A stretch of DNA of 64,000 bases, from the NCBI RefSeq assembly GCF_007786445.1, contig NZ_VNJI01000016.1, forward strand, positions 62,001-126,000, written 5' to 3'. Position numbers and translations under genes: made by a program. The notes under the pieces were generated by a model. That model ran no database searches. It saw nothing but the letters and a program-made list of their open reading frames with translations, and was not told the origin of the DNA. Of this stretch, positions 35,789 to 44,620 are shown piece by piece. Positions within the stretch are counted from its first letter, which is position 1. Every line of letters starts with the position of its first letter. The stretch is from Paenibacillus cremeus (lineage in GTDB: Bacteria; Bacillota; Bacilli; Paenibacillales; NBRC-103111).

Positions 35789-37210
35789 ATGAAGGCACAA
35801 GTATTGGAAGTAAGAAGCAGACGGGACATTGTTGATTTCATCAACTCAAATCCGATCAGCAGCCCTGGTTTCAAAATTATTTTGCTCGCGCTGGCAGGGG
35901 TTTTTGTGGACGCCTATGATTTCACCAGCATCGGCATCGGTACGGCCCAGCTTCAGCAGCAGTTCGGTCTTTCGTCCGTACAGCTTGGAAGCTTGACAGC
36001 GATTATGGCCGTAGGCTCGTTGCTCGGGGCGGTTTTCGGCGGGTACTACACCGATAAATTCGGACGCAACAAAATGTTCCTCATCGATTTGTTCCTGATG
36101 GTTTTCGCCGCGATAGGCGCAGCGCTTTCCCCGAACTTTGGCTGCCTTGTCTTTTTCCGCCTTCTGATGGGGATTGGGGTAGGACTCGACATTCCTGTAG
36201 CCTTGAGCTTCATCGCGGAGTTCAGCAACATGAAGAAAAAGGGATCCAACGTCACGCTTTGGTGCCCATTATGGTTTAGCGCCGCATCGATCACCGGACT
36301 GATCGCCCTGCCGTTTTATTTCCTGAATCAGTCGGAGCATATTTGGAGATGGTCTGTCGGACTCGGCGGCGTGTTCGCTCTGATTGTTTTGTTCCTGCGT
36401 TACTTCTATATGAATGAAAGCCCGCTGTGGGCGGCGCATCATCTGTCGCTCGAGGAAAGTGCAAAGGTCATTCGAAAAACGTACAATATTCAAGTGAAGG
36501 TTCTTCCGCAAGCTAAAAGCAGTAAAAGCACGGACATCAGCAAGGAAAAGCTTTCTTACAAAGCGATTTTTCAAGGAAAATATAAATTAAGAACGGTGCT
36601 CGCTTCGATCATCACGTTCACGCAGAGTATGGAATATTTTGCGGTCGGCTTCTACATTCCTACCATCTCTACCATTTTGTTCGGAAAAGGTGTCATTTAT
36701 GCGATTACCGGCACCATCGTGTTCAATCTGTTCGGCGCACTGGGCGGTTTCCTCGGATCCTCGCTGAATACGCGTCTGGGCGTTCGCAAGCTTTCCATAA
36801 TCGGCTTTGTCGTAGCTTCTGTCGGGCTGCTTTTGATGGGTACTGTGGGCAATTCCTACGTAGGCATTTCCGCGGTTCTGCTCGCCGCTTTTATTTTCGG
36901 TCATGCGTTTGGACCAGGCTCTCAAGGCATGACGATGGCGACGCTGTCGTATCCGACGGAGCTGCGCGGACTTGGAGCGGGCTTTGGACAAGGTATTACG
37001 CGGGTCGGCAGTATTTTAGGATTTTTCCTCTTCCCAGTCGTACTGGCCGCTGCAGGCTTGTATAATACGCTCCTGCTGCTGGCGATCGTGCCGATTCTTG
37101 GTCTGATTGCAACGCTTCTGATCAAGTGGGAGCCGGTCGGTCAGGATGTCGAGAACGAGAATCCAGCCGCAGCAAGCACCCAAAAGGACAAAAAAGCCGT
37201 AATGGCATAA
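35789..37210 (+). CDS. MFS transporter, probably organic acid or lactam importer
   Basis: 473 residues, twelve predicted helices. Motif A-like GGYYTDKFGRNKMFLIDL after helix 2, and the central loop is hydrophilic. The architecture and the signature FVDAYDFTSIGIG resemble metabolite:proton symporters used for aromatic or small organic acids. GAGGGAAGG precedes the ATG at 35789; earlier in-frame ATGs lack one. First gene of an IclR-controlled set with pxpBCA, so the likely cargo is 5-oxoproline or a related cyclic compound. Inference from context. Confidence 0.85.
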   Translation: MKAQVLEVRSRRDIVDFINSNPISSPGFKIILLALAGVFVDAYDFTSIGIGTAQLQQQFGLSSVQLGSLTAIMAVGSLLGAVFGGYYTDKFGRNKMFLIDLFLMVFAAIGAALSPNFGCLVFFRLLMGIGVGLDIPVALSFIAEFSNMKKKGSNVTLWCPLWFSAASITGLIALPFYFLNQSEHIWRWSVGLGGVFALIVLFLRYFYMNESPLWAAHHLSLEESAKVIRKTYNIQVKVLPQAKSSKSTDISKEKLSYKAIFQGKYKLRTVLASIITFTQSMEYFAVGFYIPTISTILFGKGVIYAITGTIVFNLFGALGGFLGSSLNTRLGVRKLSIIGFVVASVGLLLMGTVGNSYVGISAVLLAAFIFGHAFGPGSQGMTMATLSYPTELRGLGAGFGQGITRVGSILGFFLFPVVLAAAGLYNTLLLLAIVPILGLIATLLIKWEPVGQDVENENPAAASTQKDKKAVMA

Positions 37211-37248
37211 TTGCGATGCGATAAAATGAGTGTTAGCCCTATATAAGC

Positions 37249-37324
37249 GGTTTAGCCCCGAGAATCGGATCTTATCAAGCTGGTATCCCCACTTGGTAAG
37301 TCCGCTTGGGGTTAACCTTTTTAA
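37249..37324 (+). terminator. Stem-within-stem hairpin between the MFS and pxpB genes
   Basis: GGTTTAGCCCC (37249-37259) faces GGGGTTAACC (37308-37317), with an inner stem CTTATCAAG / CTTGGTAAG, followed by TTTTTAA. It may terminate some transcripts, which would lower expression of the pxp genes relative to the transporter. Confidence 0.5.
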
Positions 37325-37351
37325 CGGCTGTTTTTCTTGGAGGGGATTCGT

Positions 37352-38083
37352 ATGCAAGCTGTAGAGATGTCCCCGCTGGGGGATTGTGCGATTATCGTAA
37401 GGTTGGGCGACAAGGTCGATTTGGAAACCCATGCAAAGGTCCAAATTTTAGTGGATTATTTGGCGAAGCAGCCTTTTGACGGCATGGTGGAATATATTCC
37501 TGCGTTCACCTCGGTTACGGTGGTTTATGATCCGGTTCGCATTTTTATGAACGAGCGTGAGGCTGCACAAACGGAAGAGATCGCCTACCCCTATGACTGC
37601 GTAGAGAAAAAGCTGATGGCCGTCGTCGAGCAGCTGCATGCAGGAGCAAGGCCAGACCCGCGAGTCGTACAGATCCCGGTGTGCTATGGGGGAGAATTCG
37701 GCGTGGATTTGGAGCATGTGGCGGAGATCAACGGATTAAGCACGGACGAAGTAATTCAGATTCATTCCAGCGGGGAGTATCTGGTGTATATGCTGGGCTT
37801 TGCCCCGGGCTTTCCTTATTTGGGAGGCATGGATAAACGGATTTCCGCGCCGCGTAAGCAGACTCCGCGACTAGCTATTCCGCCGGGAACGGTAGGGATT
37901 GCGGGGGAGCAAACCGGCATCTATCCGATCGAAACACCGGGAGGCTGGCAGCTGATCGGCAGAACGCCGCTAGCTTTGTTTTTGCCTGACAAGCAGCCTC
38001 CGACTCTGCTCGAAGCGGGGGATATCATTCGTTTTTACCCTATTACCCGCAAGGAGTATGACCAGTGGAGGGAGAGTCGATGA
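37352..38083 (+). CDS. pxpB: 5-oxoprolinase subunit PxpB (KipI-like)
   Basis: 243 residues. CT_C_D-type domain with the family block APGFPYLGGMDKRI and RLAIPPGTVGIAGEQTGIYP, then TPGGWQLIGRTP. It works with PxpC and PxpA to open 5-oxoproline (pyroglutamate) to glutamate with ATP. The ATG at 37352 follows GGAGGGG. Its stop overlaps the next start as ATGA. KipI of Bacillus, a kinase inhibitor, is the same family; the pxpC/pxpA neighbours favour the enzyme role. Confidence 0.92.
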   Translation: MQAVEMSPLGDCAIIVRLGDKVDLETHAKVQILVDYLAKQPFDGMVEYIPAFTSVTVVYDPVRIFMNEREAAQTEEIAYPYDCVEKKLMAVVEQLHAGARPDPRVVQIPVCYGGEFGVDLEHVAEINGLSTDEVIQIHSSGEYLVYMLGFAPGFPYLGGMDKRISAPRKQTPRLAIPPGTVGIAGEQTGIYPIETPGGWQLIGRTPLALFLPDKQPPTLLEAGDIIRFYPITRKEYDQWRESR

Positions 38084-39087
38084 CGATTCGTGTTGTTAAA
38101 CCGGGCCTCCTTTCCACGCTGCAGGATTTAGGGAGGCAGGGGTATCAAAAGTATGGTGTCATAGTCAGCGGTGCCATGGACAGCTTTGCCCATAAGTGTG
38201 CGAATCTGTTAGTCGGCAATGACGAAAAGGAAGCCACGATCGAAATGACCGTGATCGGACCTGCTTTGTATTTTGAGGCTCCGGTGCTGATCGCGATTTG
38301 CGGCTCGAATCTGTCACCCCGAATTAATGGCGTCCCGGTACCTTTATGGAGGCCTGTATATATTCCAGCGGGCATGACGCTTCAGTTTGGCTCCTCGCGA
38401 GAAGGCAGCCGGTGTTATTTGGCCATAGCCGGTGGACTGGATGTCCCTATGCAAATGAACAGCTACTCCACTTACCTTCGTGCAGGGATTGGTGGCTACG
38501 ATGGCAGGGCGCTGAAGGAGAACGATCGGCTCTCGATCAAGCCAGTAAACCCGGATGGCGCAAAAATGATGAAGCTGCTTAGCGAAAAATGGACCGATGA
38601 AACACCATTCAGCTCCGTTGCTTGGCGTGTATCGTTTGAGCTGATGCCGGCCTATGACGTGAATCCCGTTCTTCGGGTGATCCCGGGCGCGCAGTATCCT
38701 TTATTTGATCCCGCCAGCCTGGATGACTTGTTCACCGCTGATTTTAAGGTTCAGCCGCAGTCGGATCGGATGGGCTACCGGTTAGCCGGAGTACCATTGC
38801 AGATGCTGGAACGCCGGGAACTGCTCTCCGAGCCAGTGACGTTCGGGACGGTGCAAGTGCCTCCGGACGGAAATCCCATCGTACTGATGGCCGACCGCCA
38901 AACAACGGGGGGATACCCGAAGGTGGCTCAGGTGATCTCGGCCGATCTGCCATTGCTCGCTCAAGCCCAGATCGGGAGCAGCATCCGGTTTAAGCTGGTC
39001 GATCTTCAGGAAGCGCAGGAAGCTTATTTGCGAACGGAAATGAACCTGCTGTTTTTGAAAAAGAGCATTCAAATGCATTTGATCTAG
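38080..39087 (+). CDS. pxpC: 5-oxoprolinase subunit PxpC (KipA-like, biotin-dependent carboxyltransferase-fold)
   Basis: 335 residues. N-terminal signature VVKPGLLSTLQDLGRQGYQKYGVIVSGAMD is diagnostic of the KipA/AHS2 family. Later blocks include SNLSPRINGVPVPLW and VTFGTVQVPPDGNPIVLMADRQTTGGYPKVAQVIS. The ATG lies in an ATGA overlap with pxpB, so the two subunits are translationally coupled. Confidence 0.92.
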   Translation: MTIRVVKPGLLSTLQDLGRQGYQKYGVIVSGAMDSFAHKCANLLVGNDEKEATIEMTVIGPALYFEAPVLIAICGSNLSPRINGVPVPLWRPVYIPAGMTLQFGSSREGSRCYLAIAGGLDVPMQMNSYSTYLRAGIGGYDGRALKENDRLSIKPVNPDGAKMMKLLSEKWTDETPFSSVAWRVSFELMPAYDVNPVLRVIPGAQYPLFDPASLDDLFTADFKVQPQSDRMGYRLAGVPLQMLERRELLSEPVTFGTVQVPPDGNPIVLMADRQTTGGYPKVAQVISADLPLLAQAQIGSSIRFKLVDLQEAQEAYLRTEMNLLFLKKSIQMHLI

Positions 39088-39099
39088 GAGGACTCATTC

Positions 39100-39882
39100 A
39101 TGAAATATGTGGACCTGAATTGCGATATGGGCGAAAGCTTCGGGGCGTATAGCTTGGGCCGAGATGCGGAAATTTTGGCGCATGTGACCTCGGCGAACAT
39201 TGCCTGTGGATTTCACGCGGGGGACGCAAGCACGATGCGGAAAACTGTTAAGCTGGCGCTGGAGCACGGCGTAGGCATCGGCGCTCATCCGGGCTTGCAG
39301 GATTTGATCGGCTTCGGCCGGAGAAAGATGGACATCTCCCCTCAAGAGGCATACGACATCGTCGTTTATCAGATCGGCGCTTTGTGGGGCTTTGTCCGGT
39401 CCGAAGGCGGGAAGTTGCAGCATGTAAAAGCCCATGGCGAGCTGTATAACATGGCCGCTCTGAATGCGGGCTTAGCCGAGGCGATCGCGGAAGCGGTGTA
39501 TAAGGTGGATCCGGAGCTGATCCTGCTCGGACTAGCGGGAAGTGAGCTGGTGACCGCAGGGAAGAAAGCCGGTCTTCGCACAGCCAGCGAGGTATTCTCG
39601 GACCGTACGTACCAGTCCAACGGCTCTTTAACACCGAGAAGACAGCCGGATGCCATGATCACGGATGAGCAGGAGTCTGTGAAGCAGGTCATTCGCATGG
39701 TCAATGAAGGAAAGATTCTGTCGAGACAAAACGAAGATGTCAGCATTCAAGCGGATACGATCTGTATTCATGGGGATGGCTTGCACGCGCTTGAATTCGC
39801 CCAAACGATCCATACTTCCTTGAAGCAAGCCGGCATTATTGTACAGTCGATTGGAACAACCATGTCCGGCAAATCATCCTAA
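39100..39882 (+). CDS. pxpA: 5-oxoprolinase subunit PxpA (LamB/YcsF family)
   Basis: 260 residues. Starts [17 protein letters not shown], then [31 protein letters not shown] and [10 protein letters not shown], all of them family hallmarks. TIM-barrel subunit of the ATP-dependent 5-oxoprolinase. AGGAGG lies ahead of ATG, 12 bases after pxpC. The gene order here is B-C-A. Confidence 0.95.
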   Translation: MKYVDLNCDMGESFGAYSLGRDAEILAHVTSANIACGFHAGDASTMRKTVKLALEHGVGIGAHPGLQDLIGFGRRKMDISPQEAYDIVVYQIGALWGFVRSEGGKLQHVKAHGELYNMAALNAGLAEAIAEAVYKVDPELILLGLAGSELVTAGKKAGLRTASEVFSDRTYQSNGSLTPRRQPDAMITDEQESVKQVIRMVNEGKILSRQNEDVSIQADTICIHGDGLHALEFAQTIHTSLKQAGIIVQSIGTTMSGKSS

Positions 39883-39906
39883 GAACGACAGGAGCGAAAG
39901 AGCAGA

Positions 39907-41634
39907 ATGATGAATCCGCTGCATATACAAACTGAAGTATTAGTCATCGGCTCCGGCGCAGCTGGCTTGATGGCCGCCAAAGCGGCGGCAAGTGAAGGCG
40001 CTAAAGTGGTATTGGTCGACAAAAGCCTTGTCGGACGCGGGGGCGCGACGATTCTCGCACAGATGACGGTCGCCGTTGCCTTGGGTGAGGCCGAGGAGGA
40101 TTCGCCGGATATCCATTTCGAAGATACGATGAAGGGCAGCCGCGGGATGGCCGACCCGGAGATCGTCCGTACGATTGTGGACCGTGGACCCGAGCTGATC
40201 CGTGAGGTCGAAGGCTTTGGTGTAAAATGGGCCAGAACACCGGACGGGAAGCATTCCCAAGTGGTAGCACCAGGCCATTCCCGCAGACGCTGCGTTTATG
40301 TAGACATATTAAACACAGGCGGGGCGACCTCTGCCGGATTGCGAAAAGCGATCTGGAAGGATGCTTCCATCGAGCGCATGAAAAACATCATGATCACCAA
40401 ACTAGTGGTTGAGGATGGCCAAGTTATCGGGGCGGTCGGGTTTGCCATGGAGCAATTTCAACCTGTGACCATCGCGGCCAACGCTGTTATCCTGGCCACC
40501 GGCGGTCTAACCGAGATCTATGAACGCAACAGCGCCTCGGCGAATATGACGGGCGACGGCTTCGTTCTGGCTGCGGAAGCGGGAGCGGAGCTGCGGGATT
40601 TGGAAATGGTCCAATTTTTCCCGATTGCCCATCTGCATCCTCCGCTGGTCGGCATTGATCCGATCATGTGGGACCCGTTCCGCTACAAATTGGGCGGCAG
40701 ACTGCTCAACGGTCAGCAGGAAGAATTCATGGATAAATATAATAGCGAAGTATCGGGTAATTACACCGCGGCGCGCGACCAGACGACCTTTGCGATTTTT
40801 AAAGAAGTGGAAGCGGGAAGAGGGACGCCGCACGGTGGCGCGTATCTCGATTTCCGCATGGTACCTGAAGAGAAGCTGAAGGAAGCGTTCGGTCCGGTCA
40901 TCGATATTTTGCGCAATCAAGGTGTGGATTTGACCCGGGATATGGTCGAAGTCGCTCCGATGGCTCACTTCACCATGGGCGGTATTCGGGTGAACAGCAG
41001 CATGGAAACGACCGTGCCTGGATTGTTCGCCTGCGGCGAGCTGATCTATGGCATGCACGGCGCCAACCGCTTGTCGGGTAACGCGATTACGGAAGCGCTG
41101 GTATCGGGCCGGATCGCTGCCGAGGTTGCAGCCAAGGCGGAGCGCCAGCCGGATGCATCGGAGCGTTTGCAGTCCGAGCTTGCGAAGGAGCTCCAGCGCT
41201 TGGAGCAGTTCTGGCATCCGCGCGAGGTGGACAAGGACGAGGTTTCGATCCTTTCCGTGAAGCACGAGCTGCAAAAGCTGATGTGGGAAGGCGCCGGGCC
41301 TTTGCGGACGGAAGCCGGCTTAAGCCGTGCAGCGGAGCTTCTTCGGGAGCTAAGTGAGCGCGTAGAAGGGATTGCTTTGGCCAAACAGAGCTATTTTGCG
41401 CTGACGCTGGTAGAGAAACTGGAATTGGTCCATATGATCAAGCTCAGCGAAGCGATCATTATGGGTGCGCAGGCTAGACGCGAAACCAGAGGCGCGCATG
41501 TTCGTCTGGATTACGATCAAGCCTATGCGGATGCGATCAGTACGCAATTCCAATTGGAGGCAAATCGTCAATGGACGATGAAGGAAATGACGCTGTCGGA
41601 GTCGAAGCAGCTGAGCAAAGGGGGCGTCGTGTAA
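39907..41634 (+). CDS. FrdA/SdhA-like flavoprotein dehydrogenase
   Basis: 575 residues. FAD domain EVLVIGSGAAGLMAAKAAASEGAKVVLVDK, then GGRLLNGQQEEFMDKY and MAHFTMGGIRVNSSMETTVPGLFACGE, the substrate-binding and FAD blocks of the fumarate reductase/succinate dehydrogenase flavoprotein family. Where covalently flavinylated members carry His in RSHT, this protein reads RGGAT, so FAD is probably not covalently bound. It is placed 24 bases after pxpA and directly before a small [2Fe-2S] protein, so electrons likely go to that partner. Substrate unknown; an acid related to the Pxp substrate is my guess. Confidence 0.88.
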   Translation: MMNPLHIQTEVLVIGSGAAGLMAAKAAASEGAKVVLVDKSLVGRGGATILAQMTVAVALGEAEEDSPDIHFEDTMKGSRGMADPEIVRTIVDRGPELIREVEGFGVKWARTPDGKHSQVVAPGHSRRRCVYVDILNTGGATSAGLRKAIWKDASIERMKNIMITKLVVEDGQVIGAVGFAMEQFQPVTIAANAVILATGGLTEIYERNSASANMTGDGFVLAAEAGAELRDLEMVQFFPIAHLHPPLVGIDPIMWDPFRYKLGGRLLNGQQEEFMDKYNSEVSGNYTAARDQTTFAIFKEVEAGRGTPHGGAYLDFRMVPEEKLKEAFGPVIDILRNQGVDLTRDMVEVAPMAHFTMGGIRVNSSMETTVPGLFACGELIYGMHGANRLSGNAITEALVSGRIAAEVAAKAERQPDASERLQSELAKELQRLEQFWHPREVDKDEVSILSVKHELQKLMWEGAGPLRTEAGLSRAAELLRELSERVEGIALAKQSYFALTLVEKLELVHMIKLSEAIIMGAQARRETRGAHVRLDYDQAYADAISTQFQLEANRQWTMKEMTLSESKQLSKGGVV

Positions 41635-41636
41635 CC

Positions 41637-41948
41637 ATGTCTATCGTAACCTTGAATGTTGTCCGCGGCGATGCGGCCACCGGGAGAAGAACGGAAGAAT
41701 ACCAGGTGCCCTATCGGGACGGAATGAGCTTGCTGGATGCTATTTTTTGGATCCGGGAGCATGTTGATCCTTCCTTTTCCGTCCGGTATTCCTGCAGATC
41801 GGCCAATGCCTGCAAGGAGTGTATGGCGGTCGTGGAAGGGAAAGCTGGGTACTTGTGCAGCCTTCGGGCAGTGCCGGACTCTAAGGTGAATATTGAGCCG
41901 TTGAGTGGGCTGCCATGGATTAAAGATTTGGCGACTGCTTTGGAGTAG
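41637..41948 (+). CDS. Single-domain [2Fe-2S] ferredoxin, FrdB N-terminal type
   Basis: 103 residues. The sequence matches only the N-terminal plant-ferredoxin-like domain of SdhB/FrdB: VPYRDGMSLLDAIFWIREHVDPS and then four Cys in CRSANACKEC and YLCS. The [4Fe-4S]/[3Fe-4S] C-terminal half of a normal subunit (about 240 residues) is absent. The gene starts three bases after the flavoprotein stop. No heme or membrane anchor gene follows, so this is a soluble dehydrogenase pair. Confidence 0.85.
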   Translation: MSIVTLNVVRGDAATGRRTEEYQVPYRDGMSLLDAIFWIREHVDPSFSVRYSCRSANACKECMAVVEGKAGYLCSLRAVPDSKVNIEPLSGLPWIKDLATALE

Positions 41949-41957
41949 AAGATTAAG

Positions 41958-41988
41958 GAGGGTGTCCCATCGGACGCTCTCTTTTTTT
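41958..41988 (+). terminator. Terminator of the MFS-Pxp-flavoprotein operon
   Basis: GAGGGTGTCC pairs with GGACGCTCTC (two G-T pairs) around CATC, followed by seven T's. Confidence 0.88.
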
Positions 41989-42049
41989 AATTTGGCGTAT
42001 ATTGGAAAAGATATGGGAATGATATGACATTTTGCGAGGGCGGTGGAGG

Positions 42050-42454
42050 ATGTACTTACAAAAGCTCAACGACGCGTGGTCAGCTTATTTGGAAGCGAAG
42101 GGGATTAGGGAGTCCATCGTGATTACGAATACGACCAAGCTGCCTCCTTTTGCAGGTATATATATGCTGGAGTTCATATATCGCGACAAGCGGTACCATC
42201 TGTATCACACGCTGGGTCAGACTGAATATGAGCTGCGCGAGCTGAGTGAAGGTTATGATTGTACCACCTTTGAAGCGGTCTTGGGTGTGGATGAAGAGCT
42301 GGCGGATGCGTTCATGGAGGCCGTGAATGGTTTTATGGCTCAAAGGCTTGAGGGTATTCAGACCTCTGTGGATTGCAGCGACGGGTTGGAGTTGGGGAAG
42401 GAACGGATTTGGCGGGTGCGATTAAACACACACGACGGATCTCCTAATAAATGA
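42050..42454 (+). CDS. Hypothetical protein
   Basis: 134 residues, no family recognised. Soluble, acidic, mixed alpha/beta appearance; begins MYLQKLNDAWSAYLEAKG and has LPPFAGIYMLEFIYRDKRYHLYHTLG. ATG 42050 is used with GAGGG 9 bases upstream; a TTG six codons earlier is possible. It may form a pair with the Dabb gene, 40 bases downstream. Confidence 0.6.
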   Translation: MYLQKLNDAWSAYLEAKGIRESIVITNTTKLPPFAGIYMLEFIYRDKRYHLYHTLGQTEYELRELSEGYDCTTFEAVLGVDEELADAFMEAVNGFMAQRLEGIQTSVDCSDGLELGKERIWRVRLNTHDGSPNK

Positions 42455-42494
42455 TATATTATTCCTATACCCATTCAAAAGGAGCCATGTAGCG

Positions 42495-42797
42495 ATGTAC
42501 GAGCATCTTGTATTTTTTAAGTTTAATACCACTATCACGCCAGGCAAACAGCAGGAACTGCTGGATCAATTGCTAGCTTTTCGAAATCGGATCCCTGGGA
42601 TCGTGGATTTGAGTGCAGGGATCAACGTAACCGAAGAAACACATAACATCAAGGGCTTCACGCTCGGATTACGAGTTACTTTCGAGGATCTGGAGTCGCT
42701 GCGTGCCTATGGTCCGCATCCTGTTCACCAGGAATTTGTTAGTTCGCTGAAAGGCATTTTGGAAGATGTGATTGTGGTTGATTATCCAAAAATATAA
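42495..42797 (+). CDS. Dabb-family (stress-responsive A/B barrel) protein
   Basis: 100 residues, full length for the family. Begins MYEHLVFFKF and has the typical GINVTEETHNIKGFTLGLRVTFEDLESLRAYGPHPVHQEF. These proteins form dimeric ferredoxin-like barrels; the biological role is usually unknown. AAAAGGAG precedes ATG, and a strong terminator follows. Confidence 0.85.
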   Translation: MYEHLVFFKFNTTITPGKQQELLDQLLAFRNRIPGIVDLSAGINVTEETHNIKGFTLGLRVTFEDLESLRAYGPHPVHQEFVSSLKGILEDVIVVDYPKI

Positions 42798-42807
42798 AGA
42801 ATCCTAG

Positions 42808-42846
42808 AAGGAGCTGCCGACACGAATCGGCGGCTTCCTTTTGTTT
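42808..42846 (+). terminator. Intrinsic terminator after the Dabb gene
   Basis: AAGGAGCTGCCGA (42808-42820) pairs with TCGGCGGCTTCCTT (42827-42840), then TTGTTT. Confidence 0.88.
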
Positions 42847-42995
42847 ATAGGCAGAGCAATGTGACGATCCGTCGGAGAGCAATAATTTAATTATCATCCA
42901 AGCGTTGGTAATGATGACTAGGTCTACATGATAAAATCCATTTGGAGAGGACAGAAGTTTTTGACAAAAAAATAAATTCAGAGGGGTTGAAAAGG

Positions 42996-43544
42996 ATGGC
43001 CACCTGCTTTTTGTTAACCGGAAAGCCTCGTGTGGGCAAATCAACTGCAATCAAACGAATTATTGACCAAGTGGGAACAGAATATTTTGGTGGTTTTTAT
43101 ACCGAAGAGATACGTGACTTGACGAATCGCACTGGATTTAATTGTGTGACGCTTAGTGGCGAGAGTGTACGAATGGCGAGTGTTGATAGTACAAGCCCGC
43201 TAAGGGTAGGGAGATATGGGGTTGATATCGAGGCTTTTGAGTCTATCGCTTTGGAGGCCGTTAAGCAATCGTTAGCTGCCAAAAGGGTTACAGTCATTGA
43301 TGAAATTGGCTTCATGCAAATGTTATCGATCCCTTTTCAAGAGATGATCTATGACGCTATTTCTAGCTCTCAACATCTTATTTTAGGGACTATTTGTGTA
43401 GATAGCCATCCAGCAATGGATAAGATTAAAGGAATGTACGCAATACAGCTGTATGAGATGAAGGAAGAAAATCGGGAGGCGATAGTTGAAGTTTTGGCGA
43501 AAGATATTAATAAGCTTTTACAGAATGAAAATTATTCCAAATAA
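42996..43544 (+). CDS. THEP1-type nucleoside-triphosphatase
   Basis: 182 residues. Walker A is GKPRVGKST (residues 9-17) and Walker B is VTVIDEIG, both placed as in THEP1/NTPase_1 proteins, which hydrolyse nucleoside triphosphates with broad specificity. The ATG at 42996 follows GAGGGG by 9 bases. Codon use and GC content are lower than in most of the window. First of a group of small nucleotide-processing genes. Confidence 0.85.
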   Translation: MATCFLLTGKPRVGKSTAIKRIIDQVGTEYFGGFYTEEIRDLTNRTGFNCVTLSGESVRMASVDSTSPLRVGRYGVDIEAFESIALEAVKQSLAAKRVTVIDEIGFMQMLSIPFQEMIYDAISSSQHLILGTICVDSHPAMDKIKGMYAIQLYEMKEENREAIVEVLAKDINKLLQNENYSK

Positions 43545-43588
43545 GGAGCGCAATTTTTGCTAGTATAGAGGTAAATTGGAAGGGTGGG

Positions 43589-44086
43589 GTGAAAAAAATG
43601 TTTTTTGTGAACTCACGAGCCATCATTGAGCGAAATCATAACGGAGTACTTGAAATTCTTGTCCAAACTCGGAATAAACCTGGTGAGCCTCCAAAAACCG
43701 AATTACCAGGCGGTAGAATTGAGCCTTATGAATCGCTTGTCGCGGCGCTGGTCAGAGAAGTCAAGGAAGAAACAGGTTTAAATGTTGTAGAAATGGAAGG
43801 CGAGGATACGCGAATCGATACCCTCGGCATAGACTCGAGCTTTGAAGTGGAATGTATCAGACCATTTGGGGCGTATCAGACCCTTAAGGGTCCTTTTGAT
43901 TCGGTGGGTGTGTACTTTCGTTGCAAAGCAGAAGGGGAACTGTTGAAATCAGGTGACGATACGAAAAATCCAAGATGGGTTTCCGTCGTTGAGTTATTGA
44001 TGCAGGATGACCCGTTACAATTTTCAAATGTGGACAGAGCTGGAATTTTATTTTACTTGAAGAGCTTGAAGAGGGAGAGTGAATAG
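43589..44086 (+). CDS. NUDIX hydrolase
   Basis: 165 residues from GTG (or 162 from ATG 43598; both have a usable upstream purine tract). The Nudix box is complete: GRIEPYESLVAALVREVKEETG fits G-x5-E-x7-REUxEExG. It hydrolyses a nucleoside diphosphate linked to another group; the substrate cannot be told. Overlaps or abuts the DinB gene at its 3' end. Confidence 0.88.
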   Translation: MKKMFFVNSRAIIERNHNGVLEILVQTRNKPGEPPKTELPGGRIEPYESLVAALVREVKEETGLNVVEMEGEDTRIDTLGIDSSFEVECIRPFGAYQTLKGPFDSVGVYFRCKAEGELLKSGDDTKNPRWVSVVELLMQDDPLQFSNVDRAGILFYLKSLKRESE

Positions 44087-44087
44087 C

Positions 44088-44588
44088 TTGGACAGCACGT
44101 CGGTACTGATTGACTTCCTTTTGAAGAAATACGCCTCAGAGAAAAAAGGCACTCTGCATGTCATCGAACAGTTATCCGACGAAGATATTGTATGGGCGCC
44201 TACTCCTGAGAGTAACAGCATCGCTAATTTAGCAGCGCACATTTGGGGAACGGTTCATCAGCGCATTGAAACCGCTTTCTTTGATATTCCGGATACAAGA
44301 GTCCGTGAGATGGAGTTTGATCGGGAGCTCCGACTCACCAAACAGCAAGCTATGGAGCTTATTGCCAAGTCTTTTGACCGTATTCTGGAGGTTCTGGAAC
44401 AAGTAAAAGCGAAGCCGGAAATGCTGCTGGACCAGCCTTACTTAAATTTGCCGCCACTGACGAATAGCGGTGTAGATAACCAAGCTACCGTGCTTGAAAT
44501 GCTTTTGCATCAATTTAGACATCTGCCGGGTCATACGGGTCAAATCGTTTACATCGCGAAAATGAGAAAGGGCCAGCTGCAATGGTAG
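44088..44588 (+). CDS. DinB/DUF1572-type four-helix protein
   Basis: 166 residues from TTG 44088 with GGGAG ten bases upstream; GTG 44079 would overlap the NUDIX stop and sits too close to the ribosome site. Three His residues that bind a metal in DinB-fold proteins are visible in ANLAAHIWG, and in LHQFRHLPGHTGQI near the end. Helix 1 reads LLKKYASEKKGTLHVIEQL. Related proteins act in thiol transfer or stress response; function here unknown. Confidence 0.8.
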   Translation: MDSTSVLIDFLLKKYASEKKGTLHVIEQLSDEDIVWAPTPESNSIANLAAHIWGTVHQRIETAFFDIPDTRVREMEFDRELRLTKQQAMELIAKSFDRILEVLEQVKAKPEMLLDQPYLNLPPLTNSGVDNQATVLEMLLHQFRHLPGHTGQIVYIAKMRKGQLQW

Positions 44589-44620
44589 GAGGCTTTTTAG
44601 GAGGGGAGACTCAATTAACT

